DNA from: Liolophura sinensis | Taxonomy: Eukaryota > Mollusca > Polyplacophora > Chitonida > Chitonidae | DNA length: 64,000 nucleotides | NCBI RefSeq assembly: GCF_032854445.1 | Contig: NC_088299.1 | Span: forward strand, 17,043,608 to 17,107,607 | Direction of reading: 5' to 3' | Shown: piece by piece, positions 19,563 through 33,300 of the stretch | Position numbering within the stretch: position 1 is the first letter of the stretch | How the letters are laid out: each line of letters begins with the position of its first letter | The notes under the pieces: model-generated | The model's database searches: none | What the model was told of the DNA's origin: nothing | The model's input: only the letters and a program-made list of their open reading frames with translations | Position numbers and translations under genes: made by a program

Positions 19563-20235
19563 GTACAATAATCAAGCTTATGAACGAATGCATCTCTAAG
19601 CCTTAACAGAGCAGACCACCCCCCCCCCCCCCAAATACCCTGTGGTAGGCCTCAAACATACGCCATGTATATGGTAAGCATTCCATGCATTAGTTTATTT
19701 AATTCATTGAGTCATAATGCCGTACTCATGTTACTGAGTATTTCACTTCTTGATTTTCTGATGATTTGACTGATGAAATAGGAAATGAGTAGTGGTAAGA
19801 ATACCAGTGTGAGATATTTTGCACAAAATGGAGGCATTCTTTGCCGGCAAGAGATATACACACATAGATTAAACGGTTTGTCTGCAGTCCAAAAGTGAAG
19901 AATTTCCTGTAAATTAGTGTAACTATTTCATTGTGAACAAGTTAACAGATTACAGGACTTGACCATCTTGCAAACATGAACAATGGTATAAATATATGCC
20001 CCAACACGAATATGTAGCAATATGTGTCATCGGTGGTATAAATAAACAAACAATTTAGCAGATTATGGGAATGATACAAAATGGTAGACATGCTAAAAAA
20101 TTTACAAACACTGTCCTATGGTGAAGTCTTCGTTGCATTAATATTCTCTTCAATACTTCATGACTGTATTGATTCAAAGAGTGAATGTGATCTAATGCAA
20201 ATAATGAAACACTGTATGGTATCAATGGTACATTT

Positions 20236-21352
20236 AGCTACGATAGTGGTACTGGAGCCAGTGGTAGCTACAACAGTGGTACTGGGGCCAGTGGTAGTTA
20301 CGACAGTGGTACTGGGGACAGTGGTAATGGGGCCAGTGGTAGCTACGACAGTGGTACTGGGGACAGTGGTAGCTACAACAGTGGTACTGGGGACAGTGGT
20401 AGCTACGACAGTGGTAATGGGGACAGAGGTAGCTATGACAGTGGTACTGGGGCCAGTGATAGTTATGACATAGCTACGACAGTGGTACTGGGGACAGTGG
20501 TAGCTACGACAGTGGTACTGGGGACAGTGGTTGCTATCACAGTGGTAATGGGGACAGTGGTAGCTATGACAGTGGTATTGGGGCCAGTGGTAGCTATGAC
20601 AGTGATACTGAGCCCAGTGGTAGCTATGACAGTGGTACTGGGCCCAGTGGTAGCTATGACAGTGGTACTGGGCCCAGTGGTAGCTATGACAGTGGTACTG
20701 GGGCCAGTGGTAGCTATGGCAGAGCTACGACAGTGGCACTGGGGCCAGTGGTAGCTATGACAGTGGTAATGGGGCCAGTGGTAGCTATGACAGTGGTACT
20801 GGGCCCAGTGGTGGCTACGACAGTGGTACTGGAGCCAGTGGTAGCTATGACAGCGGAACTGATACTAGTGGTAGCTATGACAGCGGAACTGATACTAATG
20901 GTAACTATGATAGTGGTACATCTGACAGCACTACTGATACCAGTGTTAGCTATGACAATGGTAATGATACCAATGGTATCTATGATTTTGGTACTTCTGA
21001 CAGCAGTATGGATATCAGTGGTGGCTATGACAGTGGCACTGATACCAGTGGTAGCTATGACAGTGGTGCTGAAATCAGTGGTAGCTATGACAGTGGTACT
21101 GGGGACAGTGGTAGCTATAACAGTAGTACTGATACCAGTGGTAGCTATGACGGTGGTACTGATACCAGAGGTAGCTATGACAGTGGTACTGGGGCCAGTG
21201 GTAGCTATTACAGTGGTACTGATATCAGTGGTAGCTATGACAGTGGTACTGATATCAGTGGCAGCTATGATAGTGATGCTGATATCAGTGGTAGCTATGA
21301 CAGTGGTACTGATATCAGTGGTAGCTATGACAGTGGTACTTGGGCCAGTGGA
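20236..21352. repeat. Minisatellite, 30-bp unit, about 37 copies, running into the BRD7 stop codon
   Basis: The unit on the + strand is GGTAGCTATGACAGTGGTAC plus TGGGGCCAGT, with ACTGATATCA-type variants. On the - strand each unit has TCA TAG in one fixed frame. The unit nearest the gene supplies the last codons and the TAG of BRD7, so the rest would be 3' untranslated sequence or flank. Open frames on the + strand (20081-20473, 20482-20754, 20733-21404, 21008-21604) are Ser/Gly or Val/Met repeats antisense to the gene. Confidence 0.93.
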
Positions 21353-24300
21353 GAGTCTGTTATATCCATGTCCTTCTCCAGACTTGGGGACTCACACACC
21401 TTAAGCCCAGGACCCTGTTCCAGGAACTCCTGCAGCTCACGATCTATGTCTGCTGTGACTGCATCGTCATGGCTAAGCTGTGTCGGGGCCTGTGAGTGGG
21501 CATCCCCTCCGTCCTCACCACCTGCCCCTACCACGGGGCTGAGGGACACGCCCATTGCCTGCCGGATGCTCTTCACAGAGGATATCGCTCCTGGGGCCAC
21601 CTGAGGAAGACATGAGTAAGTTAGAATAACCATTTGTGTAAAAGCTACATGATGTATGTTTTCTGGATTTTTCAAATTTCACCTTACATCAAAATAACCA
21701 ATGCTCCAGGAAATAATATGTTTCAGATGTGTGAACTCAGTTTCTCAATAATAAATACATGTACAATGATTATATGAAGTACATGTACAATATATTCTCT
21801 AGTGGTGTTGAACATTACAAACTGAAAATTACTTGACATCTGGCTTCAGTTTTTTGTTAACATATGTAAACAGATAAACAGCCACAACATGAGAAGAGCA
21901 AACTGTTAAACACTGACTTCACAGTAGGCAGAAATGTCATGCTGTTGTCATGTTAAACAAAAAAAAAAAACAAGCACTTCCCACATTTTATGGTTGCAGG
22001 TGCTCACATGATTCAACAGGTGCATATAGAACATATGAGAGGTTATGAAGTGACTGAATCTGGTTAAGACTCAGTTAAGACTTCATGACTTGTTAAGACA
22101 GTTTCCAGTGTGTCTGAACACTTGTCAAACATCAGTACACAAAGGGAAGCCTACCTCCTTCGCCAGCTCTTTCAACTCCTGACAGACTTTATCAGCTAAA
22201 ACAAAAGACGACATATTTTGTACCCATCTCTCAGTCATAAGATTGTGCACATTGTGTGGATCACTATTTTAACATAAATTAAGACATACACTTTTCTAAA
22301 TGAGTTATCTTCAGACATTACCACTTAGCATTTACACCTACCTAATTTTCAAGGACTGGTAGTTTAGTATATTATATTTATATTTATTTTGATTGGTATT
22401 TTATGCCATAGTCTGGCGGCAGCCAGCATTCTGGTGGGAGGAAACCAAGCAGAGCCCAGGGAACCCACGACCATCAGCAGGTCTTGCGGCGGCCAGCATT
22501 CTAGTGGGAGAAAACTGAGCAGAGCCTGGGGAACCCACGACCATCAGCAGGTCTTGCGGTGGCCAGCATTCTAGTTAGAGGAAACCGAACAGAGCCTGGG
22601 GAACCCACGACCATCAGCAGGTCTTGCGGCGGCCAGCATTCTAGTTAGAGGAAACCGAGCAGAGCCTGGGAAACCCACGACCATCAGTAGGTCTTGCGGC
22701 GGCCAGCATTCTAGTGGAAGGAGACCGAGCAGAGCCTGGGGAACCCACGACCATCAGCAGGTCTTGCGGCGGCCAGCATTCTAGTGGGAGGAAACCGAGC
22801 AGAGCCCGGGGAACCCACAACCATCAGTAGGTTACTGGCAGACTTCCCACATACAGCCAGGAAGACAGCATGAGCTGGGCTTGAATTCAAAGCGACTGCA
22901 TTGGTGAGAGGCTCCTGGGTCATTGCGCCATGCTGGCACGCTAAACACCTCAGCCATGGAGGCCTCATATTATACTTATAGCGTAAGTTGCTCTGTCATA
23001 CACGCTGTATTTCACCCAAAGTTTGGTATGTAACAGTGCACCTTCAACAGTGCACCTTCAACAGCACATAAAGGCCTTGATGATATTTTTGATGCCAACA
23101 GTTTTCCTGACAAGAAATTAATCAAACTTCACCAAAAACTAAAGCAAAATGTATCAAGTGTAAAACACTCCTTGGAACTTTAGGTGAAACACAGTGTTCA
23201 GAAATACTGCAGAAATATAATTAATATCACAAGGGGCACCTTTCAAGTCCTGACAAAAAATATATATAAATAATAAACAGTGAATGTAAACCTAGACTTA
23301 GTTGCAAATCCAGTAACCTGTAATAATGTCCTCTCTATTAATGCTTGTACTACATTCTGAAAAACTGGGCATTGATTTGCCATGTTTTGGGCTATACATG
23401 TCCCTGGTGTGTGTGTGATAAGCCTTCATACCTAGTTTGACCTCTTTCTCTGACGGCCCGGGCACGTGAGCCAAATGATGCGGAGGCTTCATGCTGAGGC
23501 GCTCGTGCTGTGTTTTCTGCAGGTTCTGGATGAGCTCAGCCGTGTTGTCAAGCTTCTGCTGAGTCTCCTGGATTTTCTTCTCCTTCATCTCTTTCTCTGT
23601 CAGGGAAGAAACATGAGACATGAGACATATGGACTGTAAGGGAAGAAACATGAGACATGAGACATATGGTCTGTCAGGGAAGAGACATGAGACATATGGG
23701 CTGTCAGGGAAGAAACATGAGACATATGGGCTGTCAGGGAAGAGACATGAGACATATGGTCTGTCAGGGAAGAAAAAGTTTGATGTGAGACACCAGACAT
23801 ATGGTCTGTCAGGAAGAAAAAAAGTTTGATGTGAGACACCAGACATATGGACTGTCAGGGAAGAAACATGAGACATGAGACATATGGTCTGTCAGGGAAG
23901 AAAAAGTTTGATGTGAGACACCAGACATATGGTCTGTCAGGAAGAAAAAGTTTGATGTGAGACACCAGACATATGGACTGTCAGGGAAGAGACATGAGAC
24001 ATAAGACATATGGGCTGTCAGGGAAGAAAATGCTAGACGTGAGACACCAGGCATATGGTCTGTCAGGGAAAAAACATGAGACATGAGACATATGGTCTGT
24101 CAGGAAGAAAAAGTTTGATGTGAGACACCAGACATATGGTCTGTCAGGGAAGAAACATGAGACATGAGACAAATGGTCTGTCAGGGAAGAAACATGAGAC
24201 ATGAGACATATGGTCTGTCAGGAAGAAAAAGTTTGATGTGAGACACCAGACAAATGGTCTGTCAGGAAGAAAACGCTAGATGTGAGACACCAGACATATG

Positions 24301-27300
24301 GACTGTCAGGGAAGAAACATGAGACACGAGACATATGGTCTGTCAGGAAGAAAGCTTTAGATGTGAGACACCAGACATATATACTGTCAGGGAGAAAATG
24401 CTAGACGTGAGGCACCAGACATATGGTCTGTCAGGAAGAAAATGCTAGACGTGAGACACCAGGCATATGGTCTGTCAGGAAGAAAACGCTAGATGTGAGA
24501 CACCAGACATATAGACTGTCAGGGAGAAAACGTTAGATGTGAGACACCAGACATATGGTCTGTCAGGGAGAAAACGCTAGATGTGAGGCACCAGACATAT
24601 AGACTGTCAGGGAGAAAATGTTAGATGTGAGACACCAGACATATGGTCTGTCAGGAAAAAAATGCTAGATGTGAGACACCAGGCATATGGTCTGTCAGGA
24701 AGAAAACGCTAGATGTGAGGCACCAGGCATTGGGTCTGTCAGGGAGAAAACTTGATTCATGAGACAAATGGTCTGTCAAGAAGAAAACGCTAGATGTGAG
24801 ACACCAGGCAAATGGTCTGTCAGGAAGAAAATGCTAGATGTGAGACACCAGGCATATAGACAGTCAGGGAGAAAACGCTAGATGTGAGGCAACAGACATA
24901 TAGACTACCAGGAAGAAAACGTTCGATGTGAGGCACCAGACATATAGACTGTCAGGGAGAAAACGCTAGATGTGAGGCACCAGACATATAGTCTACCAGG
25001 AAAAAAACGCTAGATGTGAGGCACCAGACATATGGTCTGTCAGGAAGAAAATGCTAGATGTGAGACACCAGGCATATGGTCTGTCAGGGAGAAAACGCTA
25101 GATGTGAGACACCAGACATATAGACTGTCAGGAAGAAAATGCTAGATGTGAGGCACCAGGCATATAGACGGTCAGGGAGAAAACGCTAGATGTGAGGCAA
25201 CAGACATATAGACTACCAGGAAGAAAACGTTCGATGTGAGGCACCAGACATAAGGTCTGTCAGGGAGAAAACTTGATTCATGAGACAAATGGTCTGTCAA
25301 GAAGAAAACGCTAGATGTGAGACACCAGGCATATGGTCTGTCAGGAAGAAAATGCTAGATGTGAGACACCAGACATATAGACTGTCAGGGAGAAACTTGA
25401 TACATGAGACAAATTGTCTGTCAGAAAGAAAACGCTAGATGTGAGGCACCAGACATAGGGTATGTCAGGAAGAAAACGTTAGATGTGAGACACCAGACAA
25501 ATGGTCTGTCAGGGAGAAAATTTGATACATGAGACAAATTGTCTGTCAGGAAGAAAACATGAAACATGAGAGAAATGGCCTGTCAGGAAAAAAATGTCAG
25601 ATTTGTGTCAGGGAGGAAATTTGACACATGAGACACAAGACAAGTGGTCTGAAGACAGAAAATACCAGACGTGAGATAAAAAGGTCTGTGAGGGTGAAAA
25701 CATGAGGCACAAATGAGACACAAGATAATGGTTTATCTGGGAGAAAATATGAGAAAGGAGACAAATGGCTGGTTTGAGAAAAATGTGAGACATGAAACAA
25801 AAGTTCTGTCAGAGGGAAAAACATGAGACACAAGACAAATGATCTGTCACAGAGGAACTGTGAGACATGAGACACAGGACAAGTGATCTGTTTCAGAGGA
25901 ACTGTGAGACATGAGACACAAGACAAATGATCTGTCACAGAGGAACCGTGAGACATGAGACACAGGACAAGTGATCTGTCACACAGGAACTGTGAGACAT
26001 GAGACACAGGACAAATGATCTGTCACAGAGGAACTGTGAGACATGAGACACAGGACAAATGATCTGTCACACAGGAACCGTGAGACATGAGACACAGGAC
26101 AAATGATCTGTCACACAGGAACCATGAGACATGAGACACAGGACAAATGATCTGTCACAGGGGAGACACAGGACAAATGATCTGTCACAGAGGAACCGTG
26201 AGACATGAGACACAGGACAAATGGTTTGTTGTGCATGATACATACAGTCAAACACATTTTCAGGGGAAACAACCTGACATGAGTCTAAATCCATGTGCCT
26301 TGTGTAGTTTTCCTTTTGGACAGTAACAATAAACATGCTGGTAACATTCACAGTTCATACATGCCTGGCAATGATCATCTGGGTGACAAGGATACTCACC
26401 AAAGGTGTCCAGGAAGGAGACATCCACGCCCATCTGTGCCAAAGATCTGACTGAGTTAATGTCCACTGTCTCTGGTTTAGCCGTTGGAGACTTGGAGCCC
26501 TGGGGATAGGGACAAAAGATCAGCTTAGAATAGACAACAGGGTCAGCTGGATTTTGGATGCGGACATCACCATGAGAAAGCTGCAGAGGGTCGTGGTTTT
26601 CCCGGGCTCTGCCCAGTTCCCTCCTGGTCAATGCCACATAAGTGAAATATTCTTGGGTATGGCATAAGACACCACTCAAATAAATAAATAACCACGACAA
26701 GGAAGGCAAATTCCTGCAAGTTCATACAAAAGACATTTACATCTAGTCGTATCTTCCGTGTATTTGCAGTAAATACCTAATCCTTTTTTCTTTTTGCTCA
26801 GGTAAAATACAGAAAATACAATGATTAATGGGCAAGTGAAAACAGGCTGATATTGTGTTTTATCAGACTTCTGCAGATCACCCAAAAACCCCACTGTTGG
26901 ACAGAATGATCATGTAGAGATAAACTGTCCATTATTACATAGTAATCATAATAAGAATAATAATATACATATACAAACCATATATATGGCACGGGTTGAC
27001 GTATATATACATGTATTAAAGTCCTCATCTTTATACAACAGAGAATATGGTAAAAACCTGTATACGATAATTCCTCACCCTTTTCGCTTATGAAGGAGCA
27101 ACTTTCAGCACCATTTATGCACATTTATGCATAATTTGTTTTTGTTGACAAAACTACATTGGTTAGATTGGTTGAATTTCATGGGGTGACAGCAAATATT
27201 TTATCAGTCTAAACAGAACATCGGCTGCAGAATACGCTTGAAACAACACCTGGCAAATATGCTAAAGGGTTGAAGAATGACAGTATCACATGGGTAACAC

Positions 27301-30300
27301 ACAGACACAGATCACTGAGAAACAAGACATCAAACCTTGGACTTTTTCTTTTTCTTGTCTGATTTATCCTGACCCTCAGCCTTCTCTGTACCATCTTTTG
27401 CATTCTGTTAATATGAAAAAATGATCAGTGTATAAATGAAGGTATTAACACAGTTAGAAAAAGCTTCCCTAATAGATCTGAGCATTTCAAAGTCTGGCTG
27501 CGCAACAGCCCTCTGTACAAATTTATTCTGATCCAGACTTGGGATGCCACGGAATTTAAGGAACTGAAAGTAAATTGGTAACTGGCGACATAAGCAGACA
27601 AAGGTACCTGTACGGGAAGTCCACTTAGATCACTTGCCTTCTATTAAACAAGATGGCACACATAGACAGTAAACCCACTTTGGTGGTGGAAATCTTTGTG
27701 TCAAAGAAAGGAGAAACTGCCAAAGACTAGTGGATTTACACCAGTTATTCCCCTTTCCTCTTTGTATACCACTGACGGCTGCAGTAGACATGTTTTAACG
27801 AAAACGCTAAAATGAAAGACAAATCAGTAAAAACTGTTCCAGAAAATAGTACGATTTTATGTCTATTTAGAACTTTTCCGACCAAGTAAAATACTTTTGA
27901 AACATGGGATTGTGAGTTGATATGTTGGGACCCAGTGGGCATCAATGATGTCACATCCATATTTATGGCTTAAAACACTTGGCTTCAAGGTCCATTGCGA
28001 GAATGTATTCATAGCTCAATTTTGAAAGTCTAGTAAGTCTGTGTGTTAAAAAACAGACACTGTCATGTCACTGGTCATGATATGAACACAACAGGCCACC
28101 ACAGAATAGCTCAATTTTGAAAGTCTAGTAAGTCTGTGTGTTAAAAAACAGACACTGATGTCATGTCACTGGTCATGATCTGAACACAACAGGCCACCAC
28201 AGAATAGCTCAATTTTGAAAGTCTAGTAAGTCTGTGTGTTAAAAAACAGACACTGTCATGTCACTGGTCATGATCTGAACACAACAGAATAGCTCAATTT
28301 TGAAAGTCTAGTAAGTCTGTGTGTTAAAAAACAGACACTGATGTCATGTCACTGGTCATGATCTGAACACAACAGAATAGCTCAATTTTGAAAGTCTAGT
28401 AAGTCTGTGTGTTAAAAAACAGACACTGATGTCATGTCATGATATGTTCATGATATGAACGCAACAGGCCACTATAGAATCCAATGTTTCAAATGCATTT
28501 AAGTCATTGTAAAAAATTCTAAACTTAGAACTGATAGCAAGGCTACTAAAGAGCTCGCCTGTATCAGACATGTGAATGCAAAACTTGGACTCAATGCATA
28601 AAGAACTGAAATCGTGAATTTGGTAATTCGCTGTAATTTATATGTACACATCGAATCTGTGCTGGAATATTCTCCTAATGCAATTGTGCTCTACATATGT
28701 GCAAACACTGAGCTCAACATCTGCAGTGCTTTTTTAGATGTCACCTTAATATTTTGTTTAACATTGCTTTCTTTATTATTGGACGCCGGCGCCGACTTTC
28801 AGGGTACAATGTAAGCTACACCTGTACTTTACACACAGATGGAACTATTTCCATAGACATGGTCTTCCATTTGCCATACATACAGACTTCATGTGAATGT
28901 TTTCTTGGTCTTTATTGTGAAATATTCTTGACAATATGGTGTTAGACATCAAATAAATATAAGTTCTCACCTGGTCTAAAGTCCTCTGAGTCTTCATATG
29001 TTCACCTTTGGTCAGGTTGTCTAAAATCTCATCCACCATTTTGACAGCAAAACTTCCAGCATTCTCCACAAAGTTTAGCACACTAAAGGGACAAAGCCAT
29101 GAACAAAATATAAAACTTTCTGTTCAGTTGAAGCTAACAATACATGTACGTGGAAAGAACATCACCAATGACACATATGCCTTTCAAAATAAGCTCTCTA
29201 CTGCATGAAACATGGAAGCCACCAGATAGAGTTATATGTACAGCATGCAGGTTCACATCACTGATGGACAGAGCAACTGTCATGCTCTTCATACCTGTTA
29301 GGTAAACATGTTTTAGTCTGATACATCATAAATAATACACCCTCAATGTACATTAATTAATTCTTTCAAAACTTATTTTGAAAAAAACTTCAGTGTTTTA
29401 ACGCAGACCACAAAATTCTCTTCTTCACCTTGCACATGACAAGCCACTTACTGATACGAGACCAGGTTCAAAAGCTATACCTAAGATCAGGCACAGAAAC
29501 CTACAACAGGTGTTATCATCTTGGCTATACTGTCACCACTGTATTTCAGATGATGTTATAAGTTATCCGCATCTTGAGATGGGTTCATGGGGATTTGAAC
29601 CCTCGGCACCGCAGGTATAAATCCGCACATACCCTTCTCCACACCTGGATAATGATTCTGACCCAACAATATTTATCAAATAGAAAGCCATTCATGTATA
29701 CATGTATGCAGAGCCGAACTAAGAGAAATCCTGCAAGCTGCGTCGACTGCAGACAGCTCTATGGATTGCACTGTCACAAAGCCAAATGACGTCCCCCTGT
29801 GCAGTATTTCAACAGACCTGGGGATAATGAAGCAATCCTAGACAAAATTTTAATCATTAAATTTGGTATATTCCTGTCCGTTATTTTAGTTGAAATTTGT
29901 TGTGCAATAACACACCCAAAACTTATGTTGTCAAGCATTATCTTGACCTTGTTACATTAGAAGTAACAATTTTAAAGTGATTTAAAATTTTGACTTAAGT
30001 CTAATATCGTTTCATAATCCCGGGGCCTGGCCTGCTGCGCAGCATTTAAATTTAGTGTCACACAGAAAAATGAACCTCGTTGTGGGCCTGGCCTGCAGCT
30101 GTGAGAAGTGTATGTCAACATCTGAACTCTCCAGATCAGCCCAGGGCAATTGAGAATCACCACTGGTTTAGGGACATCATGTTATGTAGGGTTCTTGTAG
30201 CAGTCACCTTTCCCCAGCTGAGGAGGTAGTGTGTGGTTTTAGACATACCTTCTGGCATATTGCACTCCTGTGTCATCCCCATACGTAGACAGCAGCAAGT

Positions 30301-33300
30301 CTGATTCCTCTTTGGTAACATTGGCAAAGGACGAGTCGTAGGTCGGGGCGAAGGAACTGAAGGGCCCATAATTTAAGTAACTCACTGAAAAAAAAATGAC
30401 ATAAGTGTAAGAAGAACAACAAATGCTGCACAGGCTGCCAATATGCTCTTGTTACAGGTGAGAATGACACATCTGGTAATCTAGACCCTGTGTTACTGGT
30501 GAGAATGACACACATGGTAATCTAGACTCCGTGTTACTGGTGAGAATGACACACATGGTAAGCTACACTCTGTGTTACAGATGAGAATGACACACCTAGT
30601 AATCTAGACTGTGTTACAGGTGAGAATGACACACATGGTAATCTAGACTCTGTGTTACAGGTGAGAATGACACACCTAATAATCTAGACTCTGTGTTACA
30701 GGTGAGAATGACACACCTGGTAATCTAGACCCAGTGTTACTGGTGAGAATGACACACATGGCAATCTAGAGTCTGTGTTACTGGTGAGAATGACACCTAG
30801 TAATCTAGACTCTATGTTACAGGTGAGAATGACACACCTAATAATCTAGAACCAGTGTTACAGGTGAGAATGACACACATGGTAATCTAGACTCCGTGTT
30901 ACTGGTGAGAATGACACACCTGGTAATCTAGACTTCGTGTTACAGGTGAGAATGACACACCTGGTAATCTAGACTTCGTGTTACTGGTGAGAATGACACA
31001 TATGGTAATCCATACTCCGTGGTACAGGTGAGAATGACACACATGGTAAGCTACACTCTGTGTTACAGATGAGAATGACACACCTAGTAATCTAGACTGT
31101 GTTACAGGTGAGAATGACACACCTGGTAATCTAGACTCTGTGTTACAGGTGAGAATGACACACCTGGTAATCTAGACCCGGTGTTACAGGTGAGAATGAC
31201 ACACCTAATAATCTAGACCCAGTGTTACAGGTGAGAATGACACATCTAATAATCTAGACCCAGTGTTACAGGTGAGAATGACACACCTGGTAATCTAGAC
31301 CCAGTGTTACATGTGAGAATGACACATCTAATAATCTAGACTGTGTTACAGGTGAGAATGATACACCTAATAATCTAAACTCTATGTTACAGGTGAGAAT
31401 GACACACCTAATAATCTAGACCCAGTGTTACAGGTGAGAATGACACACCTAATAATCTAGACCCAGTGTTACAGGTGAGAATGACATGCCTAATAGTCTA
31501 GACTCTGTGTTACAGGAGAGAATGACACATCTAATAATCTAGACTCTGTGTTACAGGTGAGAATGACACACCTGGTAATCTAGACCCAGTGTTACTGGTG
31601 AGAATGACACACATGGCAATCTAGAGTCTGTGTTACTGGTGAGAATGACACCTAGTAATCTAGACTCTATGTTACAGGTGAGAATGACACACCTAATAAT
31701 CTAGAACCAGTGTTACAGGTGAGAATGACACACATGGTAATCTAGACTCCGTGTTACTGGTGAGAATGACACACATGGTAATCTAGACTTCGTGTTACTG
31801 GTGAGAATGACACACATGGTAATCTAGACTCCGTGTTACTGGTGAGAATGACACATATGGTAATCTAGACTTCGTGTTACTGGTGAGAATGACACACATG
31901 GTAATCTAGACTTCGTGTTACTGGTGAGAATGACACATATGGTAATCCATACTCCGTGGTACAGGTGAGAATGACACACATGGTAAGCTACACTCTGTGT
32001 TACAGATGAGAATGACACACCTAGTAATCTAGACTGTGTTACAGGTGAGAATGACACACCTGGTAATCTAGACTCTGTGTTACAGGTGAGAATGACACAC
32101 CTGGTAATCTAGACCCAGTGTTACAGATGAGAATGACACACCTAATAATCTAGACCCAGTGTTACAGGTGAGAATGACACACCTAATAATCTAGACCCAG
32201 TGTTACAGGTGAGAATGACACACCTGGTAATCTACACCCAGTGTTACATGTGAGAATGACACATCTAATAATCTAGACCCAGTGTTACAGGTGAGAATGA
32301 CACACCTAATAATCTAAACTCTATGTTACAGGTGAGAATGACACACCTAATAATCTAGACCCAGTGTTACAGGTGAGAATGACACACCTGGTAATCTAGA
32401 CCCAGTGTTACAGGTGAGAATGACATGCCTAATAGTCTAGACCCAGTGTTACAGGTGAGAATGACACACCTAATAATCTAGACCCAGTGTTACAGGTGAG
32501 AATGACACACCTAATAATCAAGACCCAGTGTTACAGGTGAGAATGACACACCTAATAATCTAGACCCAGTGTTACAGATGAGAATGATCTAGATCTAGTG
32601 TTACAGGTGAGAATAACCCTACCTGGCACAACCTTGTTCCTCTTGTCCTCCTTGAAGCCGGCCATACTTCCTGTCCCAGAGGTCAGCTTCCCCATCAACA
32701 TGCCCAGGCTGACAATACGTTCCGTCTCGCTCACTACACACAAAACAGTGAATATATTCAACATTTCAATCAAAACTGATGACAAAATATTAGTCTTCGT
32801 GATAAAGTTGTACATGTAGGTTCTGAATAATTAAATGTTTACCAAAGTATAAGCTATGCCAAAAGCTGTAGGAGGAGTCAGGACACAGACTCCTGGAGCA
32901 AACTACCAGCCTCGACACTGACCTGACTACTTGTGGCAAGCATGTCTGTATGCAACATACATGTAAGGAATAGCTCAGTTAGAATTCCTAACCGTCAGCA
33001 GTTTACCAGGGGCGTAATGGTTTCCTCCACTAACAAGACTGCCATCATACAAATGAAAATATTCATGAGTATATTTCGGAGTACAATCAAATAAATAAAT
33101 AATTAAATAAGCAAATAAAGATTTACACCATGCTAATTTGAATGTCCACAAATCACAAACATTACTGTGTACAGTCTGAGCCTTACCTATGCCATCGTTA
33201 TCGGGGTTAAGGATGTTGAATGTTGTGCTTCCATCATCCCTCCTCCGTAAAAAGCCAAACTGCAACAGATACCAAGAAACTGATATATAAGCCTCAAAGA

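Noticed and set aside
18699..19606. Open frames of 108-204 residues with Tyr-Gln-Ser-Thr repeats
   Set aside because: Product of the 28-bp array; the last part runs into a SINE.
20081..21404. Long + strand open frames rich in Gly/Ser/Tyr or Val/Met/Thr
   Set aside because: They read through the 30-bp array antisense to BRD7; both frames are simple cycles of the unit.
22711..22968. Small - strand gene of 85 residues
   Set aside because: It lies wholly in the SINE with the 70-bp repeats.
23597..26226. CRISPR-like array (regular repeats over 2.6 kb)
   Set aside because: Head-to-tail repeats with no unique spacers, in an intron of an animal gene; a minisatellite explains it.
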